Positions 28,826-44,400 are shown, counted from the first letter of the stretch. The stretch: 64,000 bases of DNA from Apostichopus japonicus (GCF_037975245.1 NC_092581.1:9184303-9248302); one strand, 5' to 3'. A program made the numbers and translations. The notes: a model not told the origin generated them from the sequence alone.

Positions 28826-28918
28826 TACTGAAATATGAGTAAATACTGAATATGAGTAAATATTGAATATGAGCAAATACTGAATATGAGTAAATATTGA
28901 ACATGAGTAAATATGCTA
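28826..28918. repeat. 17-bp minisatellite (AATATGAGTAAATACTG)
   Basis: About six copies of a 16-17 base unit, with variants GAGTAAAT and GAGCAAAT. Confidence 0.8.
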
Positions 28919-30626
28919 AACTGGTTTCCAACATCAACCAGAAACAAGCAGAGAGCAAAACACACACAAAAAAGAGACGGAGACTGAATCATATTTGCAT
29001 GTAATATTGTAATATGCAGCAGACACACAAGATGTATGTAACTGTGGATGGTAGGGTCAAATGCTGTCATGCTCAAAAAATAATTAATAAGTACAGTAGA
29101 CACAGTATGCGACAGACGTTGGCATTCTGCTGAGTTGAGTTAATTGATTTACTTGATTTAAGTACAGCATATTCTGTGTGACATCATCATATCATCATAA
29201 ATTATATATATTCTCAGTATTGATTCTTTACTTGGGTCTGCCATGTTACAATTGCCATACAATGGAAATGGAACAATAGCACATTGTCGTGATAGATATT
29301 TCATTGTTTCGAAGCATCTAAAGCATACAAAGTCAGATGCTACTTTTGACCAATTCTCATATATAGTGTGTTTGATATTAACTTTAGTTTACAATCAGTT
29401 ATCTTCCTTTTATAATACAATCATCATATTTCTTACCTAATATATACCTGTATAGCATCCTCCCTATGCTGTATCCCTTGTGTTGATGAATGATAAGGCT
29501 ATGCTTACTAGTCAAAACATATCATGTTTGTATTCACAATGTAATAACAAAATGTGTTGGACGCATGAATCTCACAACAGATGTTAAATATAAAAGTATC
29601 TGGATCAGTCTACGATTACAGAGTCTACGTATAGGTAGTCAGCATAAAGGGATTATGGGTAATTTATTTTGGGTGAAAATGTGAATGTCCTTCTTGAACG
29701 ATGCAGTACATTGCTTTTGTGCAGATCACCAGAAGATTTGGTCTCAAGCAGACTATGAAGTTTAGTAAGAATGACACATGAAGTATCACCTTAATGCATG
29801 TTAACCACACACACACGACACAGCTGGAGACACAGCATAGAACAAAGCAAGGGTTAACCAGCTGTAAGTTTCTTTACTGGGCTACTTAAGGTATTAAAAC
29901 TGGTGTGACAAAACTGAATACTATGACTAGGTGTTTGAAATAGACCGTGTTGTTAGGTTCAATGACTTACTGAGGGTTTTACAAACAGATGGCAGTGGGG
30001 TTTATAGCACCCATGGACGACATATGTGTAGCCTTCAAACCCTGGCATTTTGTCGTCTGTGATCTGTTTATGTTTGCTGTATAAAGTACAGCAAAATTAA
30101 ATGGGCATTGTGAAGTACCGAGCTGCATATTAAACCTTAATGATTCAGTAAATCAAATTTAATTATCTAATCATTCTTTCGACACGATATTGTCTAAATT
30201 TAATATCGACTGTGTGAAATGTAATAAATGCCTGCACTGCATTAAAGTAATGAGTAGCCCTCACATTTCTGATGTTTTCTTTTTATTTTGAGATGCTGTA
30301 AATTAAAGCTCTTGATGCTTCCTAAACTGTTATCTTCAAATCAAGTCCAGAGCACAAAGTTGAAATGGCCCAAACACGATGCTTCTTAGGTAGAGCATCA
30401 ATGGTGCAGAGGATTCATAGCATCATCAGTGAAGTTACCACTGCAGTTTGTATTCAGTTGACCTGACTCTTGTGATACCGTACTCAACCAGTGAAAAATA
30501 GCTTCCTGGAACATTACCTGACGAATTATGTAATGAGGCATTAACTTCAAAGATTCGCAAATATAAGCCAAATACACTAACTTAAATTTGTGGGAAATAG
30601 AATATTCTGCACTGGACTGTATTTCA

Positions 30627-30760
30627 GATCCTCCTGCAAGCAGGAACTCGCGAAGAAGCCTCATTGGCTTATCAAAGCCGCAAGCTGACCGAAGTCAGTC
30701 TCTTACATTCATATTTAACGTCCATGATTATGAACTGTTAATTGCCAACAACTCTGGACT
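30627..30760 (+). repeat. dispersed repeat, copy A
   Basis: Begins GATCCTCCTGCAAGCAGGAA and includes CAAAGCCGCAAGCTGACC and TCATATTTAACGTCCATGAT. A diverged copy in the opposite orientation lies at 44846-44988. The family is not recognised; it may be a SINE. Confidence 0.75.
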
Positions 30761-30974
30761 AAAGGATTAACACCTTGTTTAATCTGGACCAGCCAAGGGG
30801 TTGTAATCACATATATCTCTAGTAAAGAGTGAAAGGATTCAATTAAGTTTGAATATTAAATAGCTTCATTAGGTTAATGCAAAATTGCAACTCAAAGCAA
30901 ATCTGAGCTTTAACAATAATATCGTATGATCTTTGATCTTTAATTCCTTAAGCAGGGCAAGCATTTAATGTTCA

Positions 30975-31345
30975 TCAGAGATGACCAAACGTCTGTTCGA
31001 ACAACCAAAATCAGCTTTGGAGTTGCTTACATCAAATTTGAGATTACATTGTAACTAAATGCCCCTAAATAGGTAAATTGATAAATTAATATCATCTGCA
31101 ATCACTTTGGACATACTGAAATCAAACAAACAAAGTTGTGGTCCTATGGTCCACCCCAAAGGGGATTTTTACTGGTCCTATACATTTGGTGCTCTATTCC
31201 ACAAATTAACCTATACATCTCTCCTACAGTTTACATACTGATCATTCTTCATTAGTTCGATACATTTTTCTAACAATCATATTTGCTGTTCGGACAACCA
31301 AACAGAAAGACCAGGTCGTCCAAGGGACAACCAGACAAAAAATCC
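30975..31345. repeat. dispersed repeat, copy of 16570-17010
   Basis: Contains GTTCGAACAACCAAA and GTTCGGACAACCAAAC. It is related in inverted orientation to the sequence in CDK8 intron 6. Confidence 0.4.
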
Positions 31346-32429
31346 TTAAAAGTTTGCCCAGCTTTAATATTGAGCTACTACTTAAAATGCCACCCTGTCA
31401 ATATTGGTTCAATAGTATTTTCACTGGGTATGTCTACAAAGCAATTAGCAAATTTCATGAATGAATAAGTAAAAGTACATTAACTAAAACCCATCCTAAT
31501 GAGAAGCCATAATTTACTCATCTTTGTGAATAACTTGACTGTTACCAGTTTTAATAATTTACGAAATACATAGAAACTTTGTGAGCTTTTGTAAGCTTCT
31601 CATAGCTCAGAAATATTCTAAATGCATCATGTTTCAAGGATAAATCAACAGAAAGATTGTAATAGCCTAAATAAAGCTTTTGAAGAGTATTGGCCAATAT
31701 GACATCAAAGAACCCCACCCCCTCCTCCACAACTATAATCTGACTTCCTGTGGTATAGTTGAAGGTTTAGCCAGTTAAAATAGGTTATATTTAATCAACC
31801 ATATCTCCAATGAGGGGCAAGCTATTGAGATGAGGTTTTCAACGTAGTGTGGAATATTTTTCTCTTCAATATAAGTTTCACACTGTTCGTCACCACAAAA
31901 TCCTTTAAGTTAGTGAATCCATCGTAGTGTTTGCATGAGGCCAATGCTGAAACGTCCTACTGATGCCAAGACACACACGACTACCAAGAGTTGTAGAAGG
32001 ACCTTTCAGGACGACAAAATTTTGAGAAGAGCAGGATCCAAACTTCGACACTAAGGGAAAACAGATTCTGCATTCTAGCAACCAAACTTCAAGCCCATAG
32101 TTGGTGGTAAACTTCTTTACCCTCTTCTATAGGTGCTGTAGTGTCTTGCATGCAGCATGACTGAGGATAGCAACCATATCCATTCGATGGAGTCCAAAGG
32201 GTCATAGGGAAGAAATGTCCATAATCTACTTGCTTCCACAATGACACTTCTGTTTATCAATTGCCTACCACATGCATTTTCAGCAACAATCCCATATCAA
32301 CATACTTTATCACCCATACTTCATGGGGTCTACCCTAGAGATTTCATCCAATGTTCAAAAACAGGACCAAAAAAAAAATGAAAATTCCAGTCTCCAAATG
32401 TCTTGTAAGATTTGAAGAAGGCTCTAACA

Positions 32430-35400
32430 TTAACTGTCATCTGCAATCTCAGAGTTGAGCTGAGCCTCGATATCAGCTTCTATAACGTTTAAACACACAC
32501 TATATTGTTGATCTAGTCCCAGGTAACTATCTGACATGATATACAGGTTGTAGATGTAACGTCCGGGATTCTCCGGTGTGTAGAAAGACAACTGTACTGT
32601 TGATCTACTCTGAACGAATCCCACCCTCTTCAACGCCATCAATTCTCTGTTCTCGATATCTCCCAAGACCATGAACCAGCCCTCCGTCTTGGCTTTGGTA
32701 AAGCGGGGCGAGAAGGCCTTCTGGTCATTCTGCAAGAGACAGAAGTACAGATTTAGCGAGATGATCCTGGTCTGAATCAAACACATTTAGTATAATGGGC
32801 CAAAATGAAACATTCATCTGCTTGATATCAATATATATATTTCAAATGAAAACTTCTAGGTCTAATAATACTGTGTTCAAATTGGTTTTTACGTGGGAAC
32901 AAACTTAAGGTTTAAGCAAATTCACAGCTGTACTTCTGCATTTGTACGTAGGTACCGATTCCTACTATGTGTTTATGTATTACATTATTTTTTGGCATTA
33001 AAAGATGGTGACAAAACTATATTCCCCTCTAGGACTGCATAGCATCAATGTAACCTGGTATAAACTGTATAAACACACTGGTATTTGTTACTAGAGCTGC
33101 TTTTTAGGTTTGATCAAGAGGAATGGCCTCTCAAGTCCAGAGAACTGGCATGAGGAAAGGTGGTGAAGGGGGAGGGGGGGGGATGAGAGGGACGTAGGTG
33201 TTACTTCAAACTGCCTGGTGACCTCAGAGTGATTCCCTCCTACCCCCCCCCCCCCCCCGCCGACTAGCTACCCTTCCAGACCACCTGTAACCTCAGAGCA
33301 GAGCTCATTACTACAGATGGAGATATAAGCAATGCAACAGAAACAAATGCTGGAAGAGATATTTGAATTTGATACCTTATGTCTTTTCTTGCTTATCCTT
33401 GTGATTTCTATTTCTAATACATATTCTTGGTCAGCATGGACGGTGATATATTGGTCATCTTTGGCATAATCTGGAGACAGAAATGAACCAGTGAAAAACA
33501 AAAGTAAGTCACTATCTCATGTTTGTTTGTCTTACCTGGGAAAGATGACAAATAATTTGATAAAATGAAAAGTTAAGGCACAAAAACTGCAGGCAGTATT
33601 TACAAGGTATACCTATTTACTGGCAGAATGCACCACACTGGATTAGGAGAATGGTATTTTTTCACTGCGCAGTGCCAAGTACTATAAAGAGAGGAGGAGG
33701 AGGAGGAGGAGGGGGGGCTTGTAGAGGTGCAGTCTGGTTATGTAATCACATATTTTAACATGTCAGTTGAGTTGAGGAATAACTTTGATAGTTTGGTTTA
33801 CCTAGTCACACAACAGATACTAAAAAGTCAAGTCACAATAGCCATTAACCCTTTCTTCAAGACAAACATTATTAGTTAGCCTAGCTCTACAGGGATGAAA
33901 TAACAGATTAACTCAGGCCTGGTATTTCTTTAAATGTAAGCTCACAGGCTAGAGTTATTATGTTCATTATATTCATTAAAAGAGAAGAGTTGTTATCTCA
34001 AGAGACGATGAGATATCTAATAGCATTCGTCTAAAACATAGCACCAATTACTTGAGTGAACCTGTTGGGGAGAGTGACAAAGTGTTTTATGTAATTACAG
34101 AAATGATACAAAACTAGATGCTTTCTTTTAAGATCACATATAGTATAGACAAATAAGATGAAGGATAAAAGTGACCTTTGATGATTCCCTCCAGTCTCCG
34201 TTTCTCCTCCTGGTTCCCCTTAGCCCACCAGCCTTTGATTCCAAGCCTCACATCAATCACTGGTAGCTTCTGAAGAACTTCCCAAATCTAAAAAGTATCA
34301 ACGGAAAGTAAATTATAGAAAAAAAAGTCTCTGTGGATCACCAAGAGCAGACAGTCAGACAAGACAGCAAACTGTTTGATTTCAAGTTTGCTGAAGCTAA
34401 ATAATCTATTTATGTTTGCGAAAACGAAAAAATTAAAATAAAGGAAATCAATTTGGGATTAACTTCTATATTTATAGAGAAACAATACCTACTTCTGAAG
34501 TTGCCTGTTTTGGATCTTCCCTAAAAGAAATGGCATCCAAAACTGGTAGTTACTAGTTTTATGACTTGTTACTTTTTAGAATTACTATACACAGTGCAGG
34601 AAAATATACTTACTTCATCCACTTGGTGGTCTGTTAATTCAGGCTTCAGCATTTTGGTTAGTAAGTGTTTCTTGTCATTACAAACAGCAATAAGTTCTGG
34701 CAAGTTATCTATCAATGTCTTCCCTTTCCTCTCAGGATTTCTGCAATTATAGAAAATAGCAAATATATAAATACAATAATATGGAAAACTATACAATGGC
34801 ACCACACTGCAAGATATGATACAATGTCATACTATGAAATTCACAATACAAAGCAGTGTGAAACTATTCAATGCATTGCCATATATGCAGTGTAGCATAA
34901 TACAATGGAATAACATGCAGTAATGTGTGTTGCACCACAATACAATGCACTGCAATATAATACAATGAACCACACTACAATACGGTACAGTAAAAAACAG
35001 CACAGTGCTGCATAGTACAATGCAATGTACCACACTACAATACAATACAGCAGAGAACAACACAGTGCAGTACAGTACAGCACAGTACAGTACAATACAT
35101 CACAATGCAATACAATACAAATACATATAAAGCAACTAGTTCTAGACTCTTATTCATTTTCAAATCTGATAACGTTACTTACTTGAAGCAGTGCAAAAGA
35201 TGTTTCTCAATATGAGGTAGGATAAGAAGTGGACAGTGATGACTCCATCTTCCCTGTAGAACCATCTGAATCAGGGTCATGACCCTCAAGGCTGTGATCA
35301 ACCAGCCCTCATCAGCAGCCACATCAATCATTGCCTGGAAGAGCAAATGAACATACTCAAATATCGAAACAGTTGGAAGATTTAAAAAGAAAAGAGAGGG

Positions 35401-38400
35401 GAGGTGCAGGCACAGGAGATGGGGACGATTTGTGAAGTACTCCTTCCATACAACTGCCTTCTCCTAATATGTCAAAAATATGCACTTATTCGGTAACTTA
35501 TTAGTCCTGTCTACAGCAAAATCTCATCACTTTTGCTTCAAATTAATTCCTTGTTCACCACTAATGCACCTATTGACTGTTATTTCATCAACATTGTCTA
35601 AACTTTACCATTAACATGAAGAGTTCACACGTTTAACATACACCCTATTCTTTCATGACAATTCTAATGTGCAGGTTATTTCCCTAAAGTTAAAAAACAA
35701 TGAAACTTCAAATGTATTACAGTTCTACAAATTTAAGGTTAAAAGTTAACTTTAAATGAAATAAGTGAGAAACGTGTGAATTGCTAAGTGGATCAAATTT
35801 TTAAACTTGCATACTGAAGTTTGATTTGCATAAATGCACCTCAAAATTGATCAATTCTTATATGAAGGAAGTGCCCGTTTTTCATCAAATTTTTGGCCAA
35901 CATGGATCTAACACAACACACAAAGTATTATACAGCAGTCCGTAAGTTTGATATCTTTCATGTTAGATATTAATGGCTTTTCTGGTACGACAAATTCTTC
36001 CCCTACCTGAAGAACTCTAATAGCCTGGTCCAAGACAGATTTGGTGTCGGTGAGGTAGTCGCTCATTGGAAGCTGTTCTCTGCTGAAGTGAGCCTGTAGC
36101 AGGAGGTGCGTCTTGGTGTGGGGGTTGTCATAGGTATGTTCATTGACTGGTAGAGGTAACTTACTTGCAAGGGTACTGATATCATAAACGAAACAAAAGA
36201 AATCATTGGCATCAAACATACATTCAATGTAGACATTAATGTACTATACAGCTACAAGTCATTATTTTTAAGCAAATTTAAAAAAAAAAAAAAATTTAAT
36301 CAATACTTTGTTATGAGATTTTACTAGGAACTAGCATTAAAATATGTATCAATTCCAACTAAAAATGCTGCTTGAAAAAAATGGTCAAAATATTGTTTTG
36401 AGTTTCATTTTTAATATTTTATATTGATCACCTGTTGGTTGAATCTTCATTATGTCTTACTGGCAAATCTTGATATTCATGAGCATCCTGAAAAAAAAAA
36501 AAAAATATCAATGTACCATTTTCTCACTTTCTATGAGAGTCACATGGATTCTGTAGAATAGGTAATAACTTTAATCTTATAGATTTATAGCTCGGAAAAG
36601 GGAAGAGTGATTTTAACGGAGGGTAGAAGAAAATAATTGCATTTAACCAAATGAGATGGACCTTCCTGATTTAACATGTGAGAGAGATTTAAATGGTGTG
36701 AAGACATGCGCAAAAAGAAACATCTAATGCCGGTAATCTGACCTACTTTCGAATGAGGTGTAACAGAAGTGTTAGGCACCACCATCTATACATACAGCTG
36801 TGGTTAATACCCACAGCACAGTGTACAAACGATACAGCGATGGACATCTCAGGTCCAGCTAAAGATAACAAGGTATCACGTTTCATTACTGTCTGCATTT
36901 TGTAGCGACAAGCAGAAAACTTCACTTGCAAGCAACGGAGAGTTAACTTTTTCAGAGCGCGGCACTTTTCAGAGCGCGGCACGGGGTTTGGGGCGAGTCT
37001 TCAATGCCTTTAAGTGTCATTGTGAGTTTTAACTCTAAAGGCAGCAACAGCGTGAACAACTAACTTTCAAGTTCATACCAGCTAGCATACACAAGTAATG
37101 CTGAATATAGAATTACAACCATGTGACAAGCTTGAGGAGAGTACAGCTCTAAAAACCCAATCAAAACAAAGACAAAATGTTCAGAATGTGGTTACAAGGC
37201 GCTGGGTCAAATTTTATTTCTGTAAGTTTGACTCACCGATAAAACATGTAAAAGATCTGATATAGAACAATCGGACCCCATGCTGTCTCTAAACATCTTT
37301 ACTGTTTGGTGATGAAGATAGTAATATGATGCAATCCTGCCCAAGGTGGTGGTCATTAATGTTCTGTTATCCTAAGGATCGAAGAAGAAGAATGGTAAGA
37401 AAAGAAAACTTAGATCGAGCTATCAAAACTTAATGAAGTCATTTACGAAATCTGACATTAAGTTTACTAGCCTGATGCAAAAGTTGCTGGATTTTAAATT
37501 CAGTTCGGGAAAACTAGAATACTCGGGGTGGACCCAGGAGGTGTGGGAATGTGCACAGCCTCACCCTCCCAGTTTCCAATGTCACACCCAAATTTAAAAG
37601 TATTCTGTACCACAACCTGATGCTTAGAACGAAATATAGAACTAATTTATAGTCTTTATATATGACTCGGAAGGAAGCACCGTTTGATGCATAAACTTTC
37701 TAATTTCTATTTTTCTGGTTGTTCAACAAACATAAAAATATTCTCAAGCAATTTCAAATTTGTTCCTTCCACACATTTCATCGACAGATTGATAAACAAT
37801 TTTGGGCTACAAAGTTTTGTTATTCTTTCACAGCTGTAGGTAGAATTTTCCAAATTTCATGTTAGTCGTAACTCATCACAATATTTAACGACCACAAAGC
37901 TATTCTTTGAATTTGCCAAGTGTTTAGACCAAACCTAACAATCCAACTTTGTTTGACAGCATGAATTTAACTGAGCAAGCTTCCATAAAGTCCAACAAAA
38001 CTTTATTCCAAATAATCATCCAGAGTTTTGTCCTGATAATTTTAAAGGGCATACTTTTGTCAGTGGTGCAATAATGATTTTAATAACACAAATGCACGTT
38101 CAATTTTGTGTTTTGAATTTATAGGTTTACAAAACCCATCAAAAGATTTTTTCCAGCAGACCAATGTTTTATTTATATCAAAGTGCTATTAAATATCTTC
38201 TCACAATCAGCACATCCCCTTAGCCTTGAAACTTACTTCACCAATTTCCAGACAGTAAGCGTACCCCAGGTCGACGACTGACTTTTCCACTAGTTGTGAC
38301 AGGAATGTATTGACACTGGTGTGTTCTGTGTCTTCTAAGCTATAATAACTGCAGAAAATCAAAATAATAACAGAAGAAAGAAAGAAATGTGCATCAAATC

Positions 38401-41400
38401 TTGTCAGCATTGCTTGCTTTTCAGTGAAAATGATAAATGCTTTAGTTTGTAGCAAATGCTGTTAAAATGCACCATAGCAACCAATGACAGAATGGACATA
38501 CTACACCATACTGTAAATAATAACACTAGGCTTACTGTAGGTATAACTGCTATAAAAATGCACCATAGCAACTACTGACAGAATGAACATACTACATCAT
38601 ACTGTAAATAACACTAGGCCTAGGTACAACTGTTGTAAAAATACACCATTTAAAACATAATCACCTTAGCAACTGCTGAATATAAAAAAAACATAGCATA
38701 ACATAATAGCCCTACTATCTAATGCTATGAAGGTCTTGTTACATGAGCTGTGAAATAACTGTACTGTCTAGACTAAAGGTAGATGTTTTCAATCAAAATA
38801 AAATAACTTTTACATCAATTGAATTGATTAAATATCTTTATTATTAATTCCTTTTGAAACGAAGCTATGCAGTAATTCCAAACAATTAGCAATGCTGACA
38901 GTGCCAACCTTCTACGTACATAAGCATGTGTAACTAGAACAAACACTGTGAATGCTGAGGCTGCTGCAAAGATATGAATACCATGCAAATAAAAAGATTC
39001 CAAACGGGTGAAATAAAAACATGTAAAGTGTACTGTACGTGTTTTGAAAACAATGTCACACATCTAGCAATGGTGATTTTCATCAATGTTTCCAAGAATG
39101 ACGCAGTACAACAATTTATCTATTTTCTGTCCAAGCTTTAGCATAAATGAGTCTCAAAACTATTACAACTCACATCCCATGCACTAATCCACCAGTTTTA
39201 TAGCAAGCAACAAGTCCAAAATGACAACAAACAAGGCACAATTTGTCTCCCAAATTTCAAGGCTGTAGTTTTCCTAAAGCTTACAAATATACCTATTTGT
39301 GCTTCACTTTGTTTCGTACTCTCTGTACAGCTTTGTAAAAGAGGTTCAGTCGACAAGAAGAGATGTTTTCTTCACAAGAAGTTCATACAGGTTTAACATA
39401 CGATTCAAATATTCCACATACTATGACTCAACCATTAAGCTATAAACTTGATTGAGAAAATTGTAAAAACATAACTGCAGCTTGCTGTGTAAGATATGTC
39501 TTTATTGCCTTGGCATAACGCCAAAGTGAAAGAAACTCATGAAATCTAATCTAATTTATTGAAATGGTTTGGACTTTGTATCAATCAAAAAGGAGACTTT
39601 AAACCTTTCTTTGATCAAATAAAATGTTAGATCAAACTAGTAACCTGTTTTGAACTTGTTCTCAAGCAAATATAAGTTAGATATGACCTTTGATATACAC
39701 TGCTATGAATGAAGTTAACATTCTGTAATATGACAGAAAGCAATCAAAACTTTCAAAACAAAACAGACTTCTAGTGGGCTTCTTGCCATATAAGACATCA
39801 GCCTTTGACCTCTGACAACCTTACATGAGCGTTACTCTGTTTGCTAAGAGCTTTTGTACTTTCGCAGTTGCAAGGGAAAGAGTGGATTGCACTTGTAAGG
39901 CAAGGGGTTGGTTGTAATTGTAAGGTGAGGGGTGGGTTGCACTTTTCAGGGAAGTGGTGGGTTGAATTTGTAAAAGAAAGGGTTAGGTTAAACTCTTTGT
40001 ATTCCTAACTTTCTTTCAACTGTTTCCTTTGTTTTTTCTAATTCTGTTCCATAACATCTTCTTATCTTCACTTCTTCATCAGGGAGTATCAAACCCACTA
40101 GAGTGTTTAGCTTACTTCATCTGCATAACGTTACATTTGTTTTATTGTTTACACTGTGTGTTGCTTGCTTTGAATTGCTGTTGTGAAGTGCATTGAATCG
40201 AACACATACAAGTCACAAACCAAAAAGTTGGGGTTGATCCAAGCTACGCATTTTGTAAATGATATCATTTTCAATGCGCTACCTGGTCAGTAAACTTACG
40301 AGGGATTCATGACCAGTCTCCTGAAGAAGTAAGTCCATGTGATGTAGTCCAAGGCATCTTGTTTAGAATTAATGGTTCCAGCCACAATTTCTGCATTCAG
40401 ATGCTCTGCCAGGACATCAAGGAGGCTAGCAAAAAACACAAAACAGACAAGATGTTTACTTCCTGCATCAGTAGCAGAAAGATAGCTAGTCCCTTTCATC
40501 ATACAACCCTAGTGTACTCCCAGGCAGTTCGGGTGTGTATAATTTGGAACTACCCACATGACTTTTGAAACAGTTGAAACACCTGGTCATTGGTAACTTG
40601 TCATAACAAACACCCAAGTGTGCACAATTCAAAACAGTCTCTCACCATGACACTACAGCGAGCAAACTCTGTGTCCCCCTGGGGGCCTCCCACAGGGTGC
40701 AGCCACAAACCAGGGAATGCAACTATATTTACAAGGTTTCCATTTACTTACAACCTGGGTGAAGACAGGCAATGAAGACAACTTGCCTTGCCCAAGGACA
40801 CATCCTATTGATTGGGTGAGGACTCTAGCCTGGATATCCATTGCTTTTTTCACTTAAACAACAACACTCAGCTCTCACCCACAACCATACATCAATGTGG
40901 TAACTAGACAGATCACTACCTACCTACTTAATAACACTTTTACCTTGAGGTTGATATTCTAAGGCTAGGGATAAGTATATCTCTTCTGACAGAATTGCAG
41001 AAGTAACAAAAATGAACATTATTCAAACAGATACAATTACTTGCTTGAGGTACTAAGGAGCTGTTAGGACACTGATGCATCAAACTAAACAAATACTTAT
41101 CTCATTTTGCAAAACTGATATTTGATTGTCATCCTTGTTAAATCAGAAGAGTAGCTAAAGTCTTTACAGCTCAGTTTATAGAGCAACAGGCTCTATACTC
41201 CTTGTCATCCTTGTTAAGTCAGAAGAGTAGTTAAAGTCTTTACAGCTCAGTTTATAGAGCAACATGCTCTATACTCCTCGTCATCCTTGTTAAATCAGAA
41301 GAGTAGTTAAAGTCTTTACAGCTCAGTTTATAGAGCAACAGGCTCTATACTCCTCGTCATCCTTGTTAAATCAGAAGAGTAGCTAAAGTCTTTACAGCTC

Positions 41401-44400
41401 AGTCTATAGAGCAACATGCTCTATACTCCTCGTCATCCTTGTTAAGTCAGAAGAGTAGTTAAAGTCTTTACAGCTCAGTTTATAGAGCAACATGCTCTAT
41501 ACTCCTTGTCATCCTTGTTAAATCAGAAGAGTAGTTAAAGTCTTTACAGCTCAGTTTATAGAGCAACAGGCTCTATACTCCTCGTCATCCTTGTTAAATC
41601 AGAAGAGTAGCTAAAGTCTTTACGGCTCAGTTTATAGAGCAACAGGCTCTTTACTCCTCCTGGCAATTTTTCAAATCCAAATGACTGATTTCTTTCAATT
41701 CCTTCTCCAAAAGTTTGTTTTGAAATTTTTCATTAATTGCAACTGGTTATCATTTTGCTTGTAAAATAAAAGTATTTCATGTTTGGCCATATTTGCCTTA
41801 GCAAATGTAGGCAAGGGTAACTGCTTGAATAAAAGGTTAAAGATTAGTTTACAATAAATATTTTAGCTTTCAGTTGCTGAACTGACACAATGTCCTTATA
41901 TGTTAAAAGCATTAATAGGCTTGTCATCCAAAATGCAATATTTTTGATGTAGAACAACTTTTGATGTCAGGGAAGCAATATCACTATCTGCTATAAACTT
42001 ACTTTGATTCTACTGGAAACGGCTCGTAGAGGAATTTCTTGTAGAAATGTTTCTTAATGTCGTGTACGAGGATGACCGCTGTGCCTTGGTCATCAAATTG
42101 AGGGCGCCCTGCTCTTCCCATCATCTGTAACACATCTAAGAAGGGAAAAAAAAAATCATATTTCAACAGATTATCGGAAGGAATTGGAGAAAGAAGACAA
42201 GACGAGAATAACATAAAGACAAACTTTAAGATATGGTAGAAGAAAAATATGGCAAAATACAAAACTTCTTTCTTGTTCCAAATGTGACAGAATTTAGAAG
42301 CATCTATCAAAGTACGTATGCATTTCTAAAACAACCTTTGGATATTAGTAAAATACTCAAACTGCAGGACAAGTTTATCCACAAAATTATTTGGAGTTAT
42401 CGAAATAAACACCAGATTGCCTTGCTTCCAAAATAGATGTTTTGGGCCATCCGAGGCCTTGACGTGAAAAAGTGCAAAAAATTGACATTTCCCACAGGTA
42501 CGAACCTGTGATGGGGAAATCCACATATCTCTTGGTCTTGCCGTCATAAAACTCTGTTCCCTTGACAACCACCAGGTGAGCTGGAAAGTTGACTCCCCAT
42601 GCCAATGTACTAGTGGCTATCAAAACCTGAAAAACAAATATTTCTATTAGGTGAGTATTTAATTCGTTCTTAATCATTCAAGTTGTGAATTTCTCATGTC
42701 GATATAAAAGTGCTCTGAAATGACAAACAAATTATGACTCGGACTCAAACTTGATATCACAATCCTTTGGTACGCTAGTCGCAACCTACACATCGTTGCA
42801 CTGACAATCGTCAGGATTTTAAGAGAAACTATAACAAGCCACTCACTTCTCAACTTTTCAAATCTCCTTTCTAAATGTAATCTATCATTATTTTTCTCTT
42901 TACATAAGAACCCTTCTGTACTGAAAATTTATCGATTATACATTGCATGGATTCTAAGTGGAGGTCTTGGATTTATATTCTTGGTATGGCAAGCCAATGA
43001 TGTCTTAAACCTCCTACAGTTTCTTTAAACCAACATTGTTCTCATTTATCAGTAAGAAATCAAATGATTTTAAAAATAAAATAGTTTCCTGGATCCTTTC
43101 CTCGTGACTAGCTTGAGGTTTCCCAAGTCTTCTTCCCTTTCTTGATAAAGAGAACTGAATATTTCTAAAAATCATCACTTTTTCAAGAAACAATATTTTT
43201 TTTTGACACTTCAGAATCCCGATCCATCAAAGTTGAATAGAGGTATTAGATTTGTATATTCACTTACCACTAATGTTGACAGTTAAAGTTTATTTGAGGT
43301 CTCATAGTTTGACACATAGCCTAACAGGGCTCTACTGGCAATGCAAACCAGCCTAGGTTTTTGTGTGTGAAAACATGACACCATTACCATGTACATTACA
43401 TGTTAAATATATATCCAGTGTTTTTGTTTTTCCTAAATCTGAAACAGCATATATTTAGGTGTATGTTTATGTCCTTTGTGGGGGGGGCGGGGGGGGGGGG
43501 GCATATCTTAAACAAAAGTGCAAGTATCTATACTGTTCTTTTAAGGTGAGGAACTAACCTGGATTTTCTGGTTTACAAACAGCTCCTCCGTCGTACGTCT
43601 ATCTCGTTCGTGTAATCCAGCGTGATGGATTCCAATCCCAAATGCTAGAGTCAGTTTCAGGTTGGTTTCTCTCACTGTATCAATAATGTGATCCATCTAA
43701 ACAAGGAAATGACATCATTTATATAATACTTGCTAAACAACAAGGCAAACAGCAACAAAAGAAAGACGTCTAATGTGAGATGGATTCTGGTTCTACACAC
43801 CCATTTAAGGTTACAACAACGACTGCAGCAAGTGCACCAAAAGTAGGTTTAAAACAAAAGACAAAGTCCATACATAATGATTCCCCTTTTTCTTAAATGA
43901 ACAAAGTCACGGTCATTGTCAAAGTCATGGATAAAAAACACTGAAAAAGGTCAATTCAGTTAAAAATTTAGTTAACTTTTCTGAGCAGTTTCAAGGATGA
44001 TTCAAGCAACTGTTAGTATTGATGGGTCTCTATCCATAAAACATTACAAATTAAATTAAAATTAAAATTAGCCTCTGAAGAAAATCCTGCAGAGGATCAA
44101 AACGTCAGGCAAACTTACTTTTATACTTTTACACTTAAACATTGCAACAGAATGGACATCAAAATAAAGTTGTGAATCACTTTGAACAGTTTCTGAGTTA
44201 TTATTTCATATTTTGATGGAAACTAACATGGACTTGAGCAAAACAGAGAAATTCACTATAGAGCAGGTGACCTTTCTATCATTGCAAATCACTTTTAAAC
44301 TACAACATCAACGATAGTTTAATCTGACTTTAACCAGGGATGCTAAAGGTGTTAAACCCTTCACAGTTACAGAATTACCATTTATATGGGTAGCAATTGC

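Larger units (their letters stand above)
27044..32429. other. intergenic region between convergent genes
   Basis: Holds the 3' untranslated regions of CDK8 (+) and ASCC3 (-). Candidate poly(A) signals for CDK8 are ATTAAA at 27497-27502 and 27945-27950. For ASCC3 a TTTATT (AATAAA on the minus strand) lies at 30292-30297. None can be chosen from sequence alone. A short poly-C run is at 27113-27127. No other gene is seen. Confidence 0.5.
32430..40425 (-). other. ASCC3: ASCC3 Sec63-like unit 2 and C-terminus (exons 26-35)
   Basis: Includes [124 protein letters not shown] and [20 protein letters not shown]. The protein ends IADDS. The last exon is the longest of this group (300 bases, including the stop). 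Confidence 0.92.

Noticed and set aside
41128-41660. Functional tRNA genes
   Set aside because: The acceptor, anticodon and T stems do not pair and the B box is degraded; kept only as a tRNA-like repeat.
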